From a virus: a stretch of DNA of 42,175 nucleotides. Positions 7,344 through 16,500 of the stretch are shown here, piece by piece. Within the stretch, counting starts at the first letter, position 1, and each line of letters starts with the position of its first letter. Location of the stretch: the IMG/VR virus record IMGVR_UViG_3300036398_003854, positions 1-42,175 of that record; one strand, given 5' to 3'. A model generated the notes under the pieces. It had not been told where the DNA came from. It did not search any database and saw nothing but the letters and a program-made list of their open reading frames with translations. The position numbers and the translations under genes are program-made.

Positions 7344-8878
7344 TGTCTAAGTATTATGATGAAAAGACAGCTGAGCATGTATTATTAACTCTTTATAAAT
7401 TTCCATTTTTATTAGAGCAAGCAGATAAGTATTTTTTCTCAGCAGATGATTTTACAAGTAAGTTTAGTCGTGTTATTTTTGCATCTATATATAATCTAAA
7501 ATCACAAGGACTCAATACTATAAGCACTATGGATATAGAAAACTATTTATCTTCTCGTCCTGCCTATAAAGAAATATATTCAAATGGTCAAGGTTCAGAG
7601 TGGTTAGAACAAGATAAAAGTAGAATACAACTAGATTCATTTGACTACTACTTTAATAGATTAAAAAAGTTTACAATTTTAAGAGCATTTGATTCTTTTG
7701 GAATTGATGTTCACTGGCTATATGATCCCGATCAACAAGATCGAGCTCTCATACAAAAACAAAATGATTTTATAGATTCATTAGAAGTTGATGAGTTAGC
7801 TAATAAGGTAGATCAAAAGATAGAAGAAATTAAACTGTCTTTTCTAGGTAAGACGTGGTCCGTATCGAAGCATGCAGGCGATGGTTTAGTAGACTTAATT
7901 CAAGGACTAAAACAATCGCCAGAAGTTGGAATCCCATTATATGGCCCCCTCATTAACACAGTAACACGAGGAGCTAGACTAAAGAAGTTTTATTTAAGAT
8001 CAGCTCCTACTGGTGTTGGTAAATCTCGTATGATGATGGCTGATATGTGCAACTTTGCCTGTGATGAAATTTATAATCTAGAGAAGAAAGAATGGGTATC
8101 TATTGGTAGCTCTGAGCCCTCACTATTCATTACAACCGAGTTAGATATAGATGAATGTCAAACTATGGGACTAGCCTTTTTAAGCGGAGTTTCAGAAGAT
8201 AATATTCTGAATGGGGTATATTATGGAGATGAAGAAAATCGTGTTTTTAAAGCAGCTCACTTATTATCAAACTCGCCTTTATGGATTGAACATCTTCCAG
8301 ATTTTTCGCTTAGAGACATCGAGGCAGTTATTCGTAGGAATGTTCGTGATAATGGGGTCAGATATATCGCCTTTGATTATATACATACTTCATTAAAAAT
8401 TTTAGAAGAAATAACTCAACGAACTAGAGGAATGAAGCTAAGAGAAGATAATATTCTCTTTATGATTGCTATAAAAATAAAAGATTTATGTAATGAACTA
8501 GGAGTATTTATACTCTCTGGAACTCAATTAAATTCAGATTGGGAGAACAGAGATACTTCAAATCAGAACGTGCTTAGAGGTGCTAAAGCTATTGCTGATA
8601 AGATTGACTTAGGAATTATTACTCTTCCTGTTTCTGAGCAAGATAAAGAGGCTCTTGCAGGATATGTACAATCATCTTGTTTACCAATGCCAAATCTAGT
8701 ACATCATGTTTATAAGAATAGACGTGGACGATTTAAATCAGTAAAACTTTGGTGTTATGCTGATCTTTCAATTTGTAGAGTGAACCCACTCTTTTTAACA
8801 GACAATGACTATAAGCCTATTAGTATCGAAGACATAGATATTATAGTTGACAATTCTACTGAAACTGTGTTATTATAA
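7343..8878 (+). CDS. DnaB-like replicative DNA helicase
   Basis: Ring helicase that would unwind the phage replication fork. It is 511 residues long, a little above bacterial DnaB. The N-terminal 170 residues are helical, with a DnaB-like opening (hydrophobic helices, then FFSADDF). The RecA-like core starts about residue 200, with Walker A SAPTGVGKS at 220-228 and Walker B YIAFDYIH around residues 341-348. Later motifs include LSGTQLNSDW and the C-terminal pattern NRRGR. The start is GTG 7343, with GGAGG upstream and a one-base overlap with the previous stop. The primase gene follows, with a likely promoter inside the last codons of this gene. Confidence 0.88.
   Translation: MSKYYDEKTAEHVLLTLYKFPFLLEQADKYFFSADDFTSKFSRVIFASIYNLKSQGLNTISTMDIENYLSSRPAYKEIYSNGQGSEWLEQDKSRIQLDSFDYYFNRLKKFTILRAFDSFGIDVHWLYDPDQQDRALIQKQNDFIDSLEVDELANKVDQKIEEIKLSFLGKTWSVSKHAGDGLVDLIQGLKQSPEVGIPLYGPLINTVTRGARLKKFYLRSAPTGVGKSRMMMADMCNFACDEIYNLEKKEWVSIGSSEPSLFITTELDIDECQTMGLAFLSGVSEDNILNGVYYGDEENRVFKAAHLLSNSPLWIEHLPDFSLRDIEAVIRRNVRDNGVRYIAFDYIHTSLKILEEITQRTRGMKLREDNILFMIAIKIKDLCNELGVFILSGTQLNSDWENRDTSNQNVLRGAKAIADKIDLGIITLPVSEQDKEALAGYVQSSCLPMPNLVHHVYKNRRGRFKSVKLWCYADLSICRVNPLFLTDNDYKPISIEDIDIIVDNSTETVLL
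8847..8876 (+). promoter_or_regulatory. Candidate promoter ahead of the primase gene
   Basis: TTGACA at 8847-8852, an 18-base spacer, TATTAT at 8871-8876, with an extended -10 (TGT) directly before it. It lies across the end of the helicase gene, like the promoters at 4652 and 4909. The -10 is one base off consensus. Confidence 0.5.
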
Positions 8879-8896
8879 AATAAAAAAGGTGTTCTT

Positions 8897-9931
8897 ATGA
8901 TAGAAAGAAGAGTTATAAAAGATGCTTTATCAGATGACAATGTCATCGAGATACTTCAGGAACTAGGCTCTTCTTCCCCAGTGCGCGCAAATAATAGCTT
9001 AATATTTGATACGATCTGCCACAATTCAGCTGGTTCTGGAAGTCGTAAATTATATTATTATATGGACACTAAACTGTTCAGATGTTATACTGGTTGTGGA
9101 GAAGTGTTCGATGTCTTTGATTTAATCGCACGAGTATTTCGCCAGAGAAATATTGAGCTAAGCCTAACTCAATCAATTCTATGGACACAAAACCGCATAA
9201 AGATAGATTATTTCGCTGCTGCTCAATCTGAGGTGGCTTGTTCAGACATGGAGTTTAAGAGGGAGATCAATTTTTATGATGGTCAAATATTAAACTATCT
9301 GTCTTTTTATCCAGTGAAAGACTGGAAAGAAGAAGGAATATCAATAGACACTATGTTAAAATATAATATTAAATTTAATCCTGTCACTTCTGCTGTCGTT
9401 ATTCCTCATTATGATGTTGATAAAAATCTAATAGGAATAAGACAAAGAACAATGGCAGAAGATGAAGAAGTATTAGGAAAGTATAGACCTGCTTATATAA
9501 ATGGGAAAACTTATCCTCATCCACTATCATTTAATTTATATGGGATTGATCTTAATAGTGACAATATAAAAGAGCAGAAGAAGGCTATAGTATTTGAAGG
9601 TGAGAAGTCAGTTCTTAAGATGGATATATTTTCTAATAGTTGTGCGGTTGCATGCTGTGGATCAAATCTATCAGCTGTACAGGTAGAACTACTTCTATCT
9701 TTGGGTGTTGAGGAAATTGTAATAGCATTTGATAAAGAGTTCTTAGAAAGTGGAGATTCACTTTTTGAGAAACAAGTTAAGGCACTGCAATCCATACATT
9801 CCAAATTCAGCTCTAAAGTATTAGTATCATTTATCTTTGACAAATTTAATAAATTGGGTTATAAAGAATCTCCTATAGATAGAGGAGTCGAGACCTTTGA
9901 GTTTTTATATAAAAAAAGATTTAGCCTATGA
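8897..9931 (+). CDS. DnaG-like DNA primase
   Basis: Makes RNA primers for the phage fork. It is 344 residues, shorter than bacterial DnaG, as is usual in phages. A zinc-binding N-terminus is visible: C41, H42, C63 and C67 (ICH and CYTGCG). A TOPRIM catalytic domain follows, with the glutamate in VFEGEKS (E234) and the DxE pair in IAFDKEF (D279, E281). There is no C-terminal helicase domain. It lies between the DnaB-like helicase and the RecJ-like nuclease and is spaced 18 bases from the former. The SD is AAGGTG. Confidence 0.85.
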   Translation: MIERRVIKDALSDDNVIEILQELGSSSPVRANNSLIFDTICHNSAGSGSRKLYYYMDTKLFRCYTGCGEVFDVFDLIARVFRQRNIELSLTQSILWTQNRIKIDYFAAAQSEVACSDMEFKREINFYDGQILNYLSFYPVKDWKEEGISIDTMLKYNIKFNPVTSAVVIPHYDVDKNLIGIRQRTMAEDEEVLGKYRPAYINGKTYPHPLSFNLYGIDLNSDNIKEQKKAIVFEGEKSVLKMDIFSNSCAVACCGSNLSAVQVELLLSLGVEEIVIAFDKEFLESGDSLFEKQVKALQSIHSKFSSKVLVSFIFDKFNKLGYKESPIDRGVETFEFLYKKRFSL

Positions 9932-9943
9932 TAGGAGAAGAGT

Positions 9944-11683
9944 ATGAAATATCAATTAATAAATCCAATAGATAGAAGGCTGACTCCAACCGAGCAGATA
10001 TTCTTCAATAGAGGAATACCACTTGATTCAATCAGACAGTATATCTACCCTACTGACAGTGTTCTACATAGTCCATATCTGTTGAATAATATAGAACTTG
10101 CAGCACAGACTTTGCTAGAGCATTTAAATTCTGAGTCTAGAATCTTTGTTCAAGTTGATTCTGATTGTGATGGCTATACTTCGAGCGCCCTACTTTTAAA
10201 TTGGATATATATGTATAACCGAGAACTGTATCGAAATGTAGTATTTAGAATCCATCTAGGAAAAGAACATGGTTTATCCTCTAGTATCATTGATGAGCAT
10301 ATTCAATCTAAATTCGATCTAGTCATTATTCCAGATGCTGGGTCTGGTCAAACAGAGATTCATAGAAAATTATATGAGTCTGGAATAAGTTGTATTATTT
10401 TAGATCACCATGAGGCCAATGTAGATTCTGATTCAGCTACTATCGTAAATCCACAGCTAGATGACTATCCCAATAAACAGTTAAGTGGAGTTGGAGTTGT
10501 TTATAAATTTTGCAAGGTGCTAGATAATTTAGCAAATACAGATTTTGCTGACTCAATGCTCGATCTAGTTGCACTAGGAATGGTAGCAGATATGATGGAC
10601 ATACGTAGTTTAGAGACTAAGCGTTTAATTGATAAAGGGGTATCAAATATAAGAAATGCTTTTTTAAGCGCTCTGGTCGAACGTCAAGCGTTCTCAATGC
10701 AGTCTATGATTACTCCTACAACAATTGGTTTTTATATTGCTCCACTAATTAATGCAGTAGTACGAGCAGGAACAGATGAAGAAAAAGATATTGTCTTTAG
10801 ATGTTTTTTAGAAGAAAATCGTTCTTTAAAGGTCTCTTCTAAGAAGCGTGGAAATAAAGACCCTGAGGCAAAAGAACTTTTATTAGAACAAGCTTGTCGA
10901 ATTGTTAATAATGTCAAATCAAGACAAAGCAAAATTAGAGATGAAGGAACGCAAGAAATAGAAGACATCATTGTTAATAATAACCTTGATTCAAATAAAA
11001 TAATATTGGTTATAGTTGAAAAGACGATTGATAAAAATCTATCTGGGCTCATAGCAAATAAACTTATCAGTAAATATAAAAAGCCAGTAATGTTACTTCG
11101 TAGGACTCGAGATGGTATGCTTGAGGGATCATGTCGGGGCTATGAAAAATCTGAGCTCGTAGACTTTAAAACCTTCTTAAATGATAGTGGAATTGTTGAG
11201 TATGCTGAAGGACACGCTAATGCTTTTGGGGTTGGCATTAAAGAAGATCGGGTTGACAGTCTAGTCCAATATGCAAATGAAAAGCTGGCAGATATAGATT
11301 TTTCAGATCAGTTTATGCTGGACTATGTATACTCACCACTGGCTATCTCGGCGATAGAAGTTCTTGATATAGCTGGAATGAAACATCTGTGGGGCAAAGG
11401 ACTTGACGAACCTCTTTTCCTGCTCGAGCAAATAAAAATAAAGAACGAGGATATCGTACTACTATCTCCAGATAAATCTCCAACTTTAAAATTTAAATAT
11501 CGTGATATTACATTCATAAAGTTTGGCTCTTCTAAAGAAGAGGTTGAAGATTTAAAGAGCACTGCATGCGTGGTATTGGATTTAATTGGTAAATTTAGTG
11601 TTAATGAATGGAATGGTAACATAGAAGCTCAAATCATAGTGCAAGATTATCATATACTAGAGAGAATAAAATATTATTTCTAG
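9944..11683 (+). CDS. recJ: RecJ-like 5'-3' single-strand exonuclease (DHH family)
   Basis: DHH phosphoesterase that degrades single-stranded DNA 5' to 3' in recombination and repair. It is 579 residues, close to bacterial RecJ. The metal-binding motifs are in order: DSDCDG (D72, D74, D76), PDAGSG (D131), LDHHEA (D154, H155, H156) and GMVADMMD near residue 215. The DHHA1 region carries EGHANAFGVG (the usual GGH is EGH here), and a C-terminal OB-like region follows. The start ATG 9944 has SD AGGAG. Its stop codon is part of the SD for the next gene. Confidence 0.9.
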   Translation: MKYQLINPIDRRLTPTEQIFFNRGIPLDSIRQYIYPTDSVLHSPYLLNNIELAAQTLLEHLNSESRIFVQVDSDCDGYTSSALLLNWIYMYNRELYRNVVFRIHLGKEHGLSSSIIDEHIQSKFDLVIIPDAGSGQTEIHRKLYESGISCIILDHHEANVDSDSATIVNPQLDDYPNKQLSGVGVVYKFCKVLDNLANTDFADSMLDLVALGMVADMMDIRSLETKRLIDKGVSNIRNAFLSALVERQAFSMQSMITPTTIGFYIAPLINAVVRAGTDEEKDIVFRCFLEENRSLKVSSKKRGNKDPEAKELLLEQACRIVNNVKSRQSKIRDEGTQEIEDIIVNNNLDSNKIILVIVEKTIDKNLSGLIANKLISKYKKPVMLLRRTRDGMLEGSCRGYEKSELVDFKTFLNDSGIVEYAEGHANAFGVGIKEDRVDSLVQYANEKLADIDFSDQFMLDYVYSPLAISAIEVLDIAGMKHLWGKGLDEPLFLLEQIKIKNEDIVLLSPDKSPTLKFKYRDITFIKFGSSKEEVEDLKSTACVVLDLIGKFSVNEWNGNIEAQIIVQDYHILERIKYYF

Positions 11684-11697
11684 GAGGGATTGTCATA
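11682..11697 (+). promoter_or_regulatory. Strong SD pointing at a non-canonical start (AUA 11695)
   Basis: AGGAGGG at 11682-11688 overlaps the recJ stop. No ATG or GTG occurs at a usable distance. TTG 11690 would give only two codons before TAA. AUA 11695, 6 bases after the SD, is in frame with the long gene that follows. Confidence 0.55.
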
Positions 11698-13020
11698 ACG
11701 ATATTAAGCTCGAGCGAAAAGATAGATAACTATCCACCAAATAGTGCCTATATGATAGATACCAACAACCAGAGAATAGATATAGTAGATAGTACAAACC
11801 AGGCTATAAAGGTCGCTCTAGTAGGTGATGCTCAAGGAAGTTTTGCAGGCGATGCTTTTGGTAGATTAAGAATTTCTGATCCTAGGACTATAAATGATTA
11901 TAAGTTTGCATATATAGATGGAACAGATTTTACTGTGAATACTCAAGGTAGTGGAACTGTGTCCTATGACTTTAATCGCGCAGAATCAGTTCTTTCAATT
12001 GGAAGTTCGGCTGGTACAGCAACACAACAAACAAAAATGTATCACAACTATATGCCTGGGAAAAGCCAGTTGATTTTTGCTTCTTTCTGTTTTGGTCCTG
12101 CAGTTGTAGGAGCAACAAAAAGAGTAGGGTATTTTGGCAGTCAAAATGGCCTATATTTGCGGCAAAATGGAGATGGAACTTTAACATTTGTTGTCAGATC
12201 TGATACAAGTGGAACAGTAGAAGAAACTGAATACGATCAAGCTGATTGGAGTGGCGAAGACGTCAGCTGGTTTGATGCAACAAAAACCCAGATTCTCTTT
12301 ATAGACTTTGAGTGGCTTGGCGTAGGAAGAGTAAGATTCGGATTCAATAAAGATGGAAGAAATATAGTGGCTGGGGAAATATATCATGCTAATAATCTAG
12401 ATAAAGTGTATATGAGAACAGCAAATCTACCTGTGAGATATGAAGTTTCTGGAGCTGGAACTGCCTCAATAAAGCAAATCTGCTCTACTGTAGTAAGCGA
12501 AGGAGGCTATTTTGAGGTAGGTAGACAATTTTCTGCGACTACTCCGACGGCAAAAACAGTAACGACAGCGGGCCTTACTCCTATTCTATCTATCAGATTA
12601 AAAAATTCATTTAATGGATTTGAAAATAGAGTATATACACGATATGTAACAATAGATTTATTGGCCACTTCCAACAATGTAGTTTTTGAAGTAGTTAAAT
12701 TACCTTCTGCTTCTGCTCTATCAACCGCAAGCTGGGTTTCTGCAGGAAATATTTCGGCAGTAGAGTACGATATTTCAGCTACCACATATTCTACTAGCTC
12801 TGTTGAATTTATAGATAGTGGACTGGTTCCAGCAGGTGGACAAGGAACAGGAAATCAAGCACCTGGAACAGCTATTCTTACAAATGAATTGCAGCTTAGA
12901 AAAAATTTCATAGCTCAAAACTTTAATTCTACTGATAGTGAGGTTTTTGTAGTCTTAGCCAAATCTTTTAATGGAAACGCAACAGTTATCTCCAACATAA
13001 CCTGGAAAGAAGTTTACTAA
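11695..13020 (+). CDS. Phage virion structural protein (non-canonical start)
   Basis: Beta-rich protein of about 441 residues. The pattern AFGRLRISDP near the N-terminus, then YFGSQNGLYL, FIDFEWLGVGRVRFGF, YMRTANLPVRYE and IKQICSTVVSEGGY, is one I recognise from many phage virion proteins of unknown position. No catalytic motif is seen. The first ATG, 11752, has no SD, whereas the frame is open upstream to a strong SD at 11682-11688. The best-placed codon there is AUA 11695 (ACG 11698 is an alternative). The gene is odd in place: a structural gene within the replication cluster and on the opposite strand from the tail genes. A terminator follows its stop. Confidence 0.75.
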   Translation: MTILSSSEKIDNYPPNSAYMIDTNNQRIDIVDSTNQAIKVALVGDAQGSFAGDAFGRLRISDPRTINDYKFAYIDGTDFTVNTQGSGTVSYDFNRAESVLSIGSSAGTATQQTKMYHNYMPGKSQLIFASFCFGPAVVGATKRVGYFGSQNGLYLRQNGDGTLTFVVRSDTSGTVEETEYDQADWSGEDVSWFDATKTQILFIDFEWLGVGRVRFGFNKDGRNIVAGEIYHANNLDKVYMRTANLPVRYEVSGAGTASIKQICSTVVSEGGYFEVGRQFSATTPTAKTVTTAGLTPILSIRLKNSFNGFENRVYTRYVTIDLLATSNNVVFEVVKLPSASALSTASWVSAGNISAVEYDISATTYSTSSVEFIDSGLVPAGGQGTGNQAPGTAILTNELQLRKNFIAQNFNSTDSEVFVVLAKSFNGNATVISNITWKEVY

Positions 13021-13030
13021 TAGAATCGAT

Positions 13031-13056
13031 TTGCCCCTTTAATTAGGGGCAATTTT
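13031..13056 (+). terminator. Intrinsic terminator after the virion-type gene
   Basis: TTGCCCCT (13031-13038) pairs perfectly with AGGGGCAA (13045-13052) around a 6-base loop, followed by TTTT. The next promoter begins 8 bases later. Confidence 0.88.
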
Positions 13057-13064
13057 CTATTTTA

Positions 13065-13093
13065 TTGACAAATGTTCATAAAAAAGATATAAT
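13065..13093 (+). promoter_or_regulatory. Consensus promoter TTGACA-17-TATAAT for speD-dnaE
   Basis: TTGACA at 13065-13070, a 17-base spacer and TATAAT at 13088-13093, 23 bases before the GTG start of the SpeD-like gene. Confidence 0.93.
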
Positions 13094-13116
13094 ATATAAA
13101 TAAGGAGGAATTAATA

Positions 13117-13491
13117 GTGCAACAAAGTAGTTTTAATACATATGGCAAACACCAAATTGCCGATATCTGGGGATGCGACTCAGATACTATCGATAATTTT
13201 GCATTTATGAAAGCTCTATGTGAGCTGGCTGCAAATGCAACTGGAGCAACTGTAGTGGATATCATCTTTAAAGATTTCGAGCCACAGGGACTGACTATTC
13301 TAGTTCTTCTCGAGGAATCTCATTTAAGTATTCATACTTACCCAGAGTTTGGATTTATAGCATTTGATTGTTATACATGTTCAAATTATTGTTTTCCAGA
13401 TCGTGCATTAGATGTTTTTAAACAGATTTTAAAACCTAGCAAGGTTGTTGAGAGATTTCTTGAGCGAGGTATTCAAGGAGTAATAGAATAA
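13117..13491 (+). CDS. speD: SpeD-like pyruvoyl-dependent decarboxylase (S-adenosylmethionine decarboxylase family)
   Basis: Self-processing enzyme of the polyamine pathway, 124 residues, the usual length of the short bacterial/archaeal SpeD. The maturation motif LLEESHLSIHTYPE is complete: cleavage is expected between E67 and S68, turning S68 into the pyruvoyl cofactor. H73 and the catalytic cysteine C88 (CYTCS) are also present. The classic reaction is S-adenosylmethionine to decarboxylated SAM for spermidine synthesis, but some SpeD homologues decarboxylate ornithine or arginine, and this cannot be settled here. The start is GTG 13117 behind AAGGAGG, under its own consensus promoter and co-transcribed with the DNA polymerase gene 13 bases downstream. 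Confidence 0.9.
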   Translation: MQQSSFNTYGKHQIADIWGCDSDTIDNFAFMKALCELAANATGATVVDIIFKDFEPQGLTILVLLEESHLSIHTYPEFGFIAFDCYTCSNYCFPDRALDVFKQILKPSKVVERFLERGIQGVIE

Positions 13492-13504
13492 AAGGAGGAT
13501 TTCT

Positions 13505-16500
13505 ATGAGTTACGTGTCAGTACATAATCACACACACTATTCAAACTTAAGACTTTTAGATTGTATTATAAAGCCTGCCGAGCTCATAGATAGAGCCTAC
13601 CAATTAGGACTATCAGGAGTCGCTATTACTGACCATGAAATTTTATCTGCTCATGTTGAGGCAGTTCAATATTATAAAAAGAATTATAAAGATAAGTCAT
13701 TTAAATTGATTCTGGGAAATGAAATCTATTTAACAGAAGATCGTTCAATGGGGAGCCGCTATCCTCACTTTTTATTAATGGCTAGAAATAGTGAGGGTCA
13801 TCGAGCCCTCAGAGAATTGAGCTCATTAGCTTGGTCACAATCATACTTTGATCGAGGAATGGAAAGAGTTCCAGTTACAAAACAAGAGCTGCTATCTATC
13901 ACTAAAAAATACCCCGATACTCTAATTGCTACGAGTGCATGTATTGGTGGTGAGCTTCCACAGTATATATTAAAACTAGATCAAGCCGAGAAGAATGGAA
14001 ATCAAGCAGAGATTGTTCAACAGAAAAAAAATATTGTTGCGTTTGTTGACTTTTTAAAAGAGTGTTTTGGTCAGTATCTATTCTTTGAAATAGCTCCAAA
14101 TACAGCAGAAGAACAGAGAATTGTTAATAGGCGTATGCGCTCTCTCAGCAAATATTTCGGCATTCCACTTTTATTCGCCACAGATTCTCATTATACAGAA
14201 AAATCTGATCGAGAGATTCATAAAGCCTTTCTTAACTCTAAACATGGTGAGCGTGAGGTTGATGATTTTTATTCGACAGCCTATATAATGACAGAAGAAG
14301 AAGTATGGGAATATTTACAATTAGACTTTTCTAGAGAAGAGTTTGATGAGATGGTTCGAGTCTCCCAAACCGTCCTAAGCTGGGTTGAGGACTACGATCT
14401 ATTCACCCCTCAGCTCATACCTACTATTGAAGTTTCTCCTATCTATATTGAAAAGCCTCTCATTGGTGGATATCAGTATCTAATGAAGATGAGAATGAGC
14501 GAGTCCTTACAGGATCAGTATTGGGTGACAACCTGTGTTGAAAAGCTAAAAGAAAAGTCATTATTGAATGATACATATCTATCAAGGCTAAATCAAGAAG
14601 CACAAGAAATTTGGGGAATCAGTGAGACTCTAGGGTTGCGTATGACATCGTATTACAATACTATGGCTAAAATTATAGAGTTGGTATGGACAAAAGGAGA
14701 TAGTTTAGTTGGTGTAGCTCGAGGAAGTGCCACAGGATTTTTGTCTTGCTATCTTCTTGGAATCACACAGCTTGATCCTATAAAATGGAATCTACCACAC
14801 TGGAGACACCTAACTGCTACAAGACCAGAATTACCCGATATAGATTTTGATACTCAAGCCCTAAGAAGAGGTCAAATTCTACAAGCTATCAAAGACTTCT
14901 TCGGCGACCATAATGTTTTAAATATCTGTACATTTGGAACAGAGGGACCTAAATCAGCCATTCTAACAGCCTGTAGAGGGCTTGGAATTGATAGTGATGT
15001 AGGACTCTATTTAACAGGCATGATTCCTCAAGAAAGAGGGTTTACGTGGCCTCTGAGCGATTGCCTATATGGGAATCGAGAAAAAGATAGAGACCCTATC
15101 TATTCTTTAAAAATGGAAGTAGAAAAGTATCCAGGTCTCGAGCAAATGGTTTTAAAGATAGAAGGTCTTGTAAATAAGCGTTCAATTCATGCCGCAGGTG
15201 TTTATATATTCAATGATGGATTCTTAGAGCGTAATGCATTAATGAGGGCTCCAAATGGGCAGTATATTACTCAATGGGATATGAATGACTCGGATTATAT
15301 GGGTTGTTTGAAGTATGACTTTCTCACAATCGAAGCTTTAGATAAGATTAGAACTGCTATGGACTTGTTAGTTGAAGATGGCTTGATGCAGGATCAGGGC
15401 TCACTTAAAGCAAATTATGACCACTACCTACATCCCGACGTGCTGGAATATTCCAAGAAAATGTGGGAACCAGGTGGCAATGGTGAAGTTATAAATCTTT
15501 TCCAGTTTGATACTCTTGTTGGGGGTCAAGCTATTAAAAAAGTTCAGCCAGAATCTCTAGAAGATGCAGCCTCAGCTAATTCTTTAATGAGATTAATGCC
15601 CCTAGATAATGGAGTAGTTCCTGTTGATAAATATGTTCAGTTCAAAAATAATATTCAATTATGGTATCAAGAAATGCGTGAGAGTGGACTGACTCAAGAT
15701 GATATGACTCTACTTGAGCCTCATTATCTTCCAGTATATGGAGTTCCCAATACTCAAGAAGATATGATGGAAGTTCTCATGAATTCCCAGCTTGTAGGAT
15801 TTTCTTTGGAAGAGGCTAACTATGCTCGTAAAGTAGTTGGAAAGAAGAAGATGGATGAAATTCCAAAGTTGAAGAAGATGATTTATGATAAGAGTGGTGC
15901 GCGCAAGCAGTTACTAGATTATATTTATTCTACTGCTATCGAGCCGCAACTAGGCTACAGTTTCAGTAGAAATCACACTACTCCTTATACTGCCATTGCC
16001 CTTCAAGAATTGAATCTCTTTAATCGCTATCCAAGTCTATATTGGAACACTGCTTGTCTTTTTGTTAATGCAGGAGCAGAAGATGATAAGGCTACAGATT
16101 ATGCTAAGATAGCTGTTGCAATAGGGTATATTAAATCTAATGGGGTTAATGTTTCACTTCCCGATATTAACAGGTCTAAGTTTAATTTTAGTCCAGATCT
16201 AGAAGGAGATAGAATATTCTTTGGTTTGAAGGGATTAGCAAATATTGGCGATGATGTGGTTAACAAAATAATAGAAAATCGACCATATCTTTCGATGGAA
16301 GATTTTATTCAAAAGAATAATCCCTCTAAGTTAGCTATGGTCTCTCTAATAAAGTCAGGCGCTTTTGATCGAGTAGAACAGATAGATAGATACGACATTA
16401 TGAAGAAATATTTATTGTCTACTATTCCTGAGAAGACTAGAATATCTTTACAGACTGTTCCCACTCTGATAGCAAACAATTTAATTACAGAAGAGATGAG

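Noticed and set aside
11253-11281. TTGACA inside recJ as a promoter
   Set aside because: There is no -10 match at 16-18 bases, so it is a chance hexamer in coding sequence.
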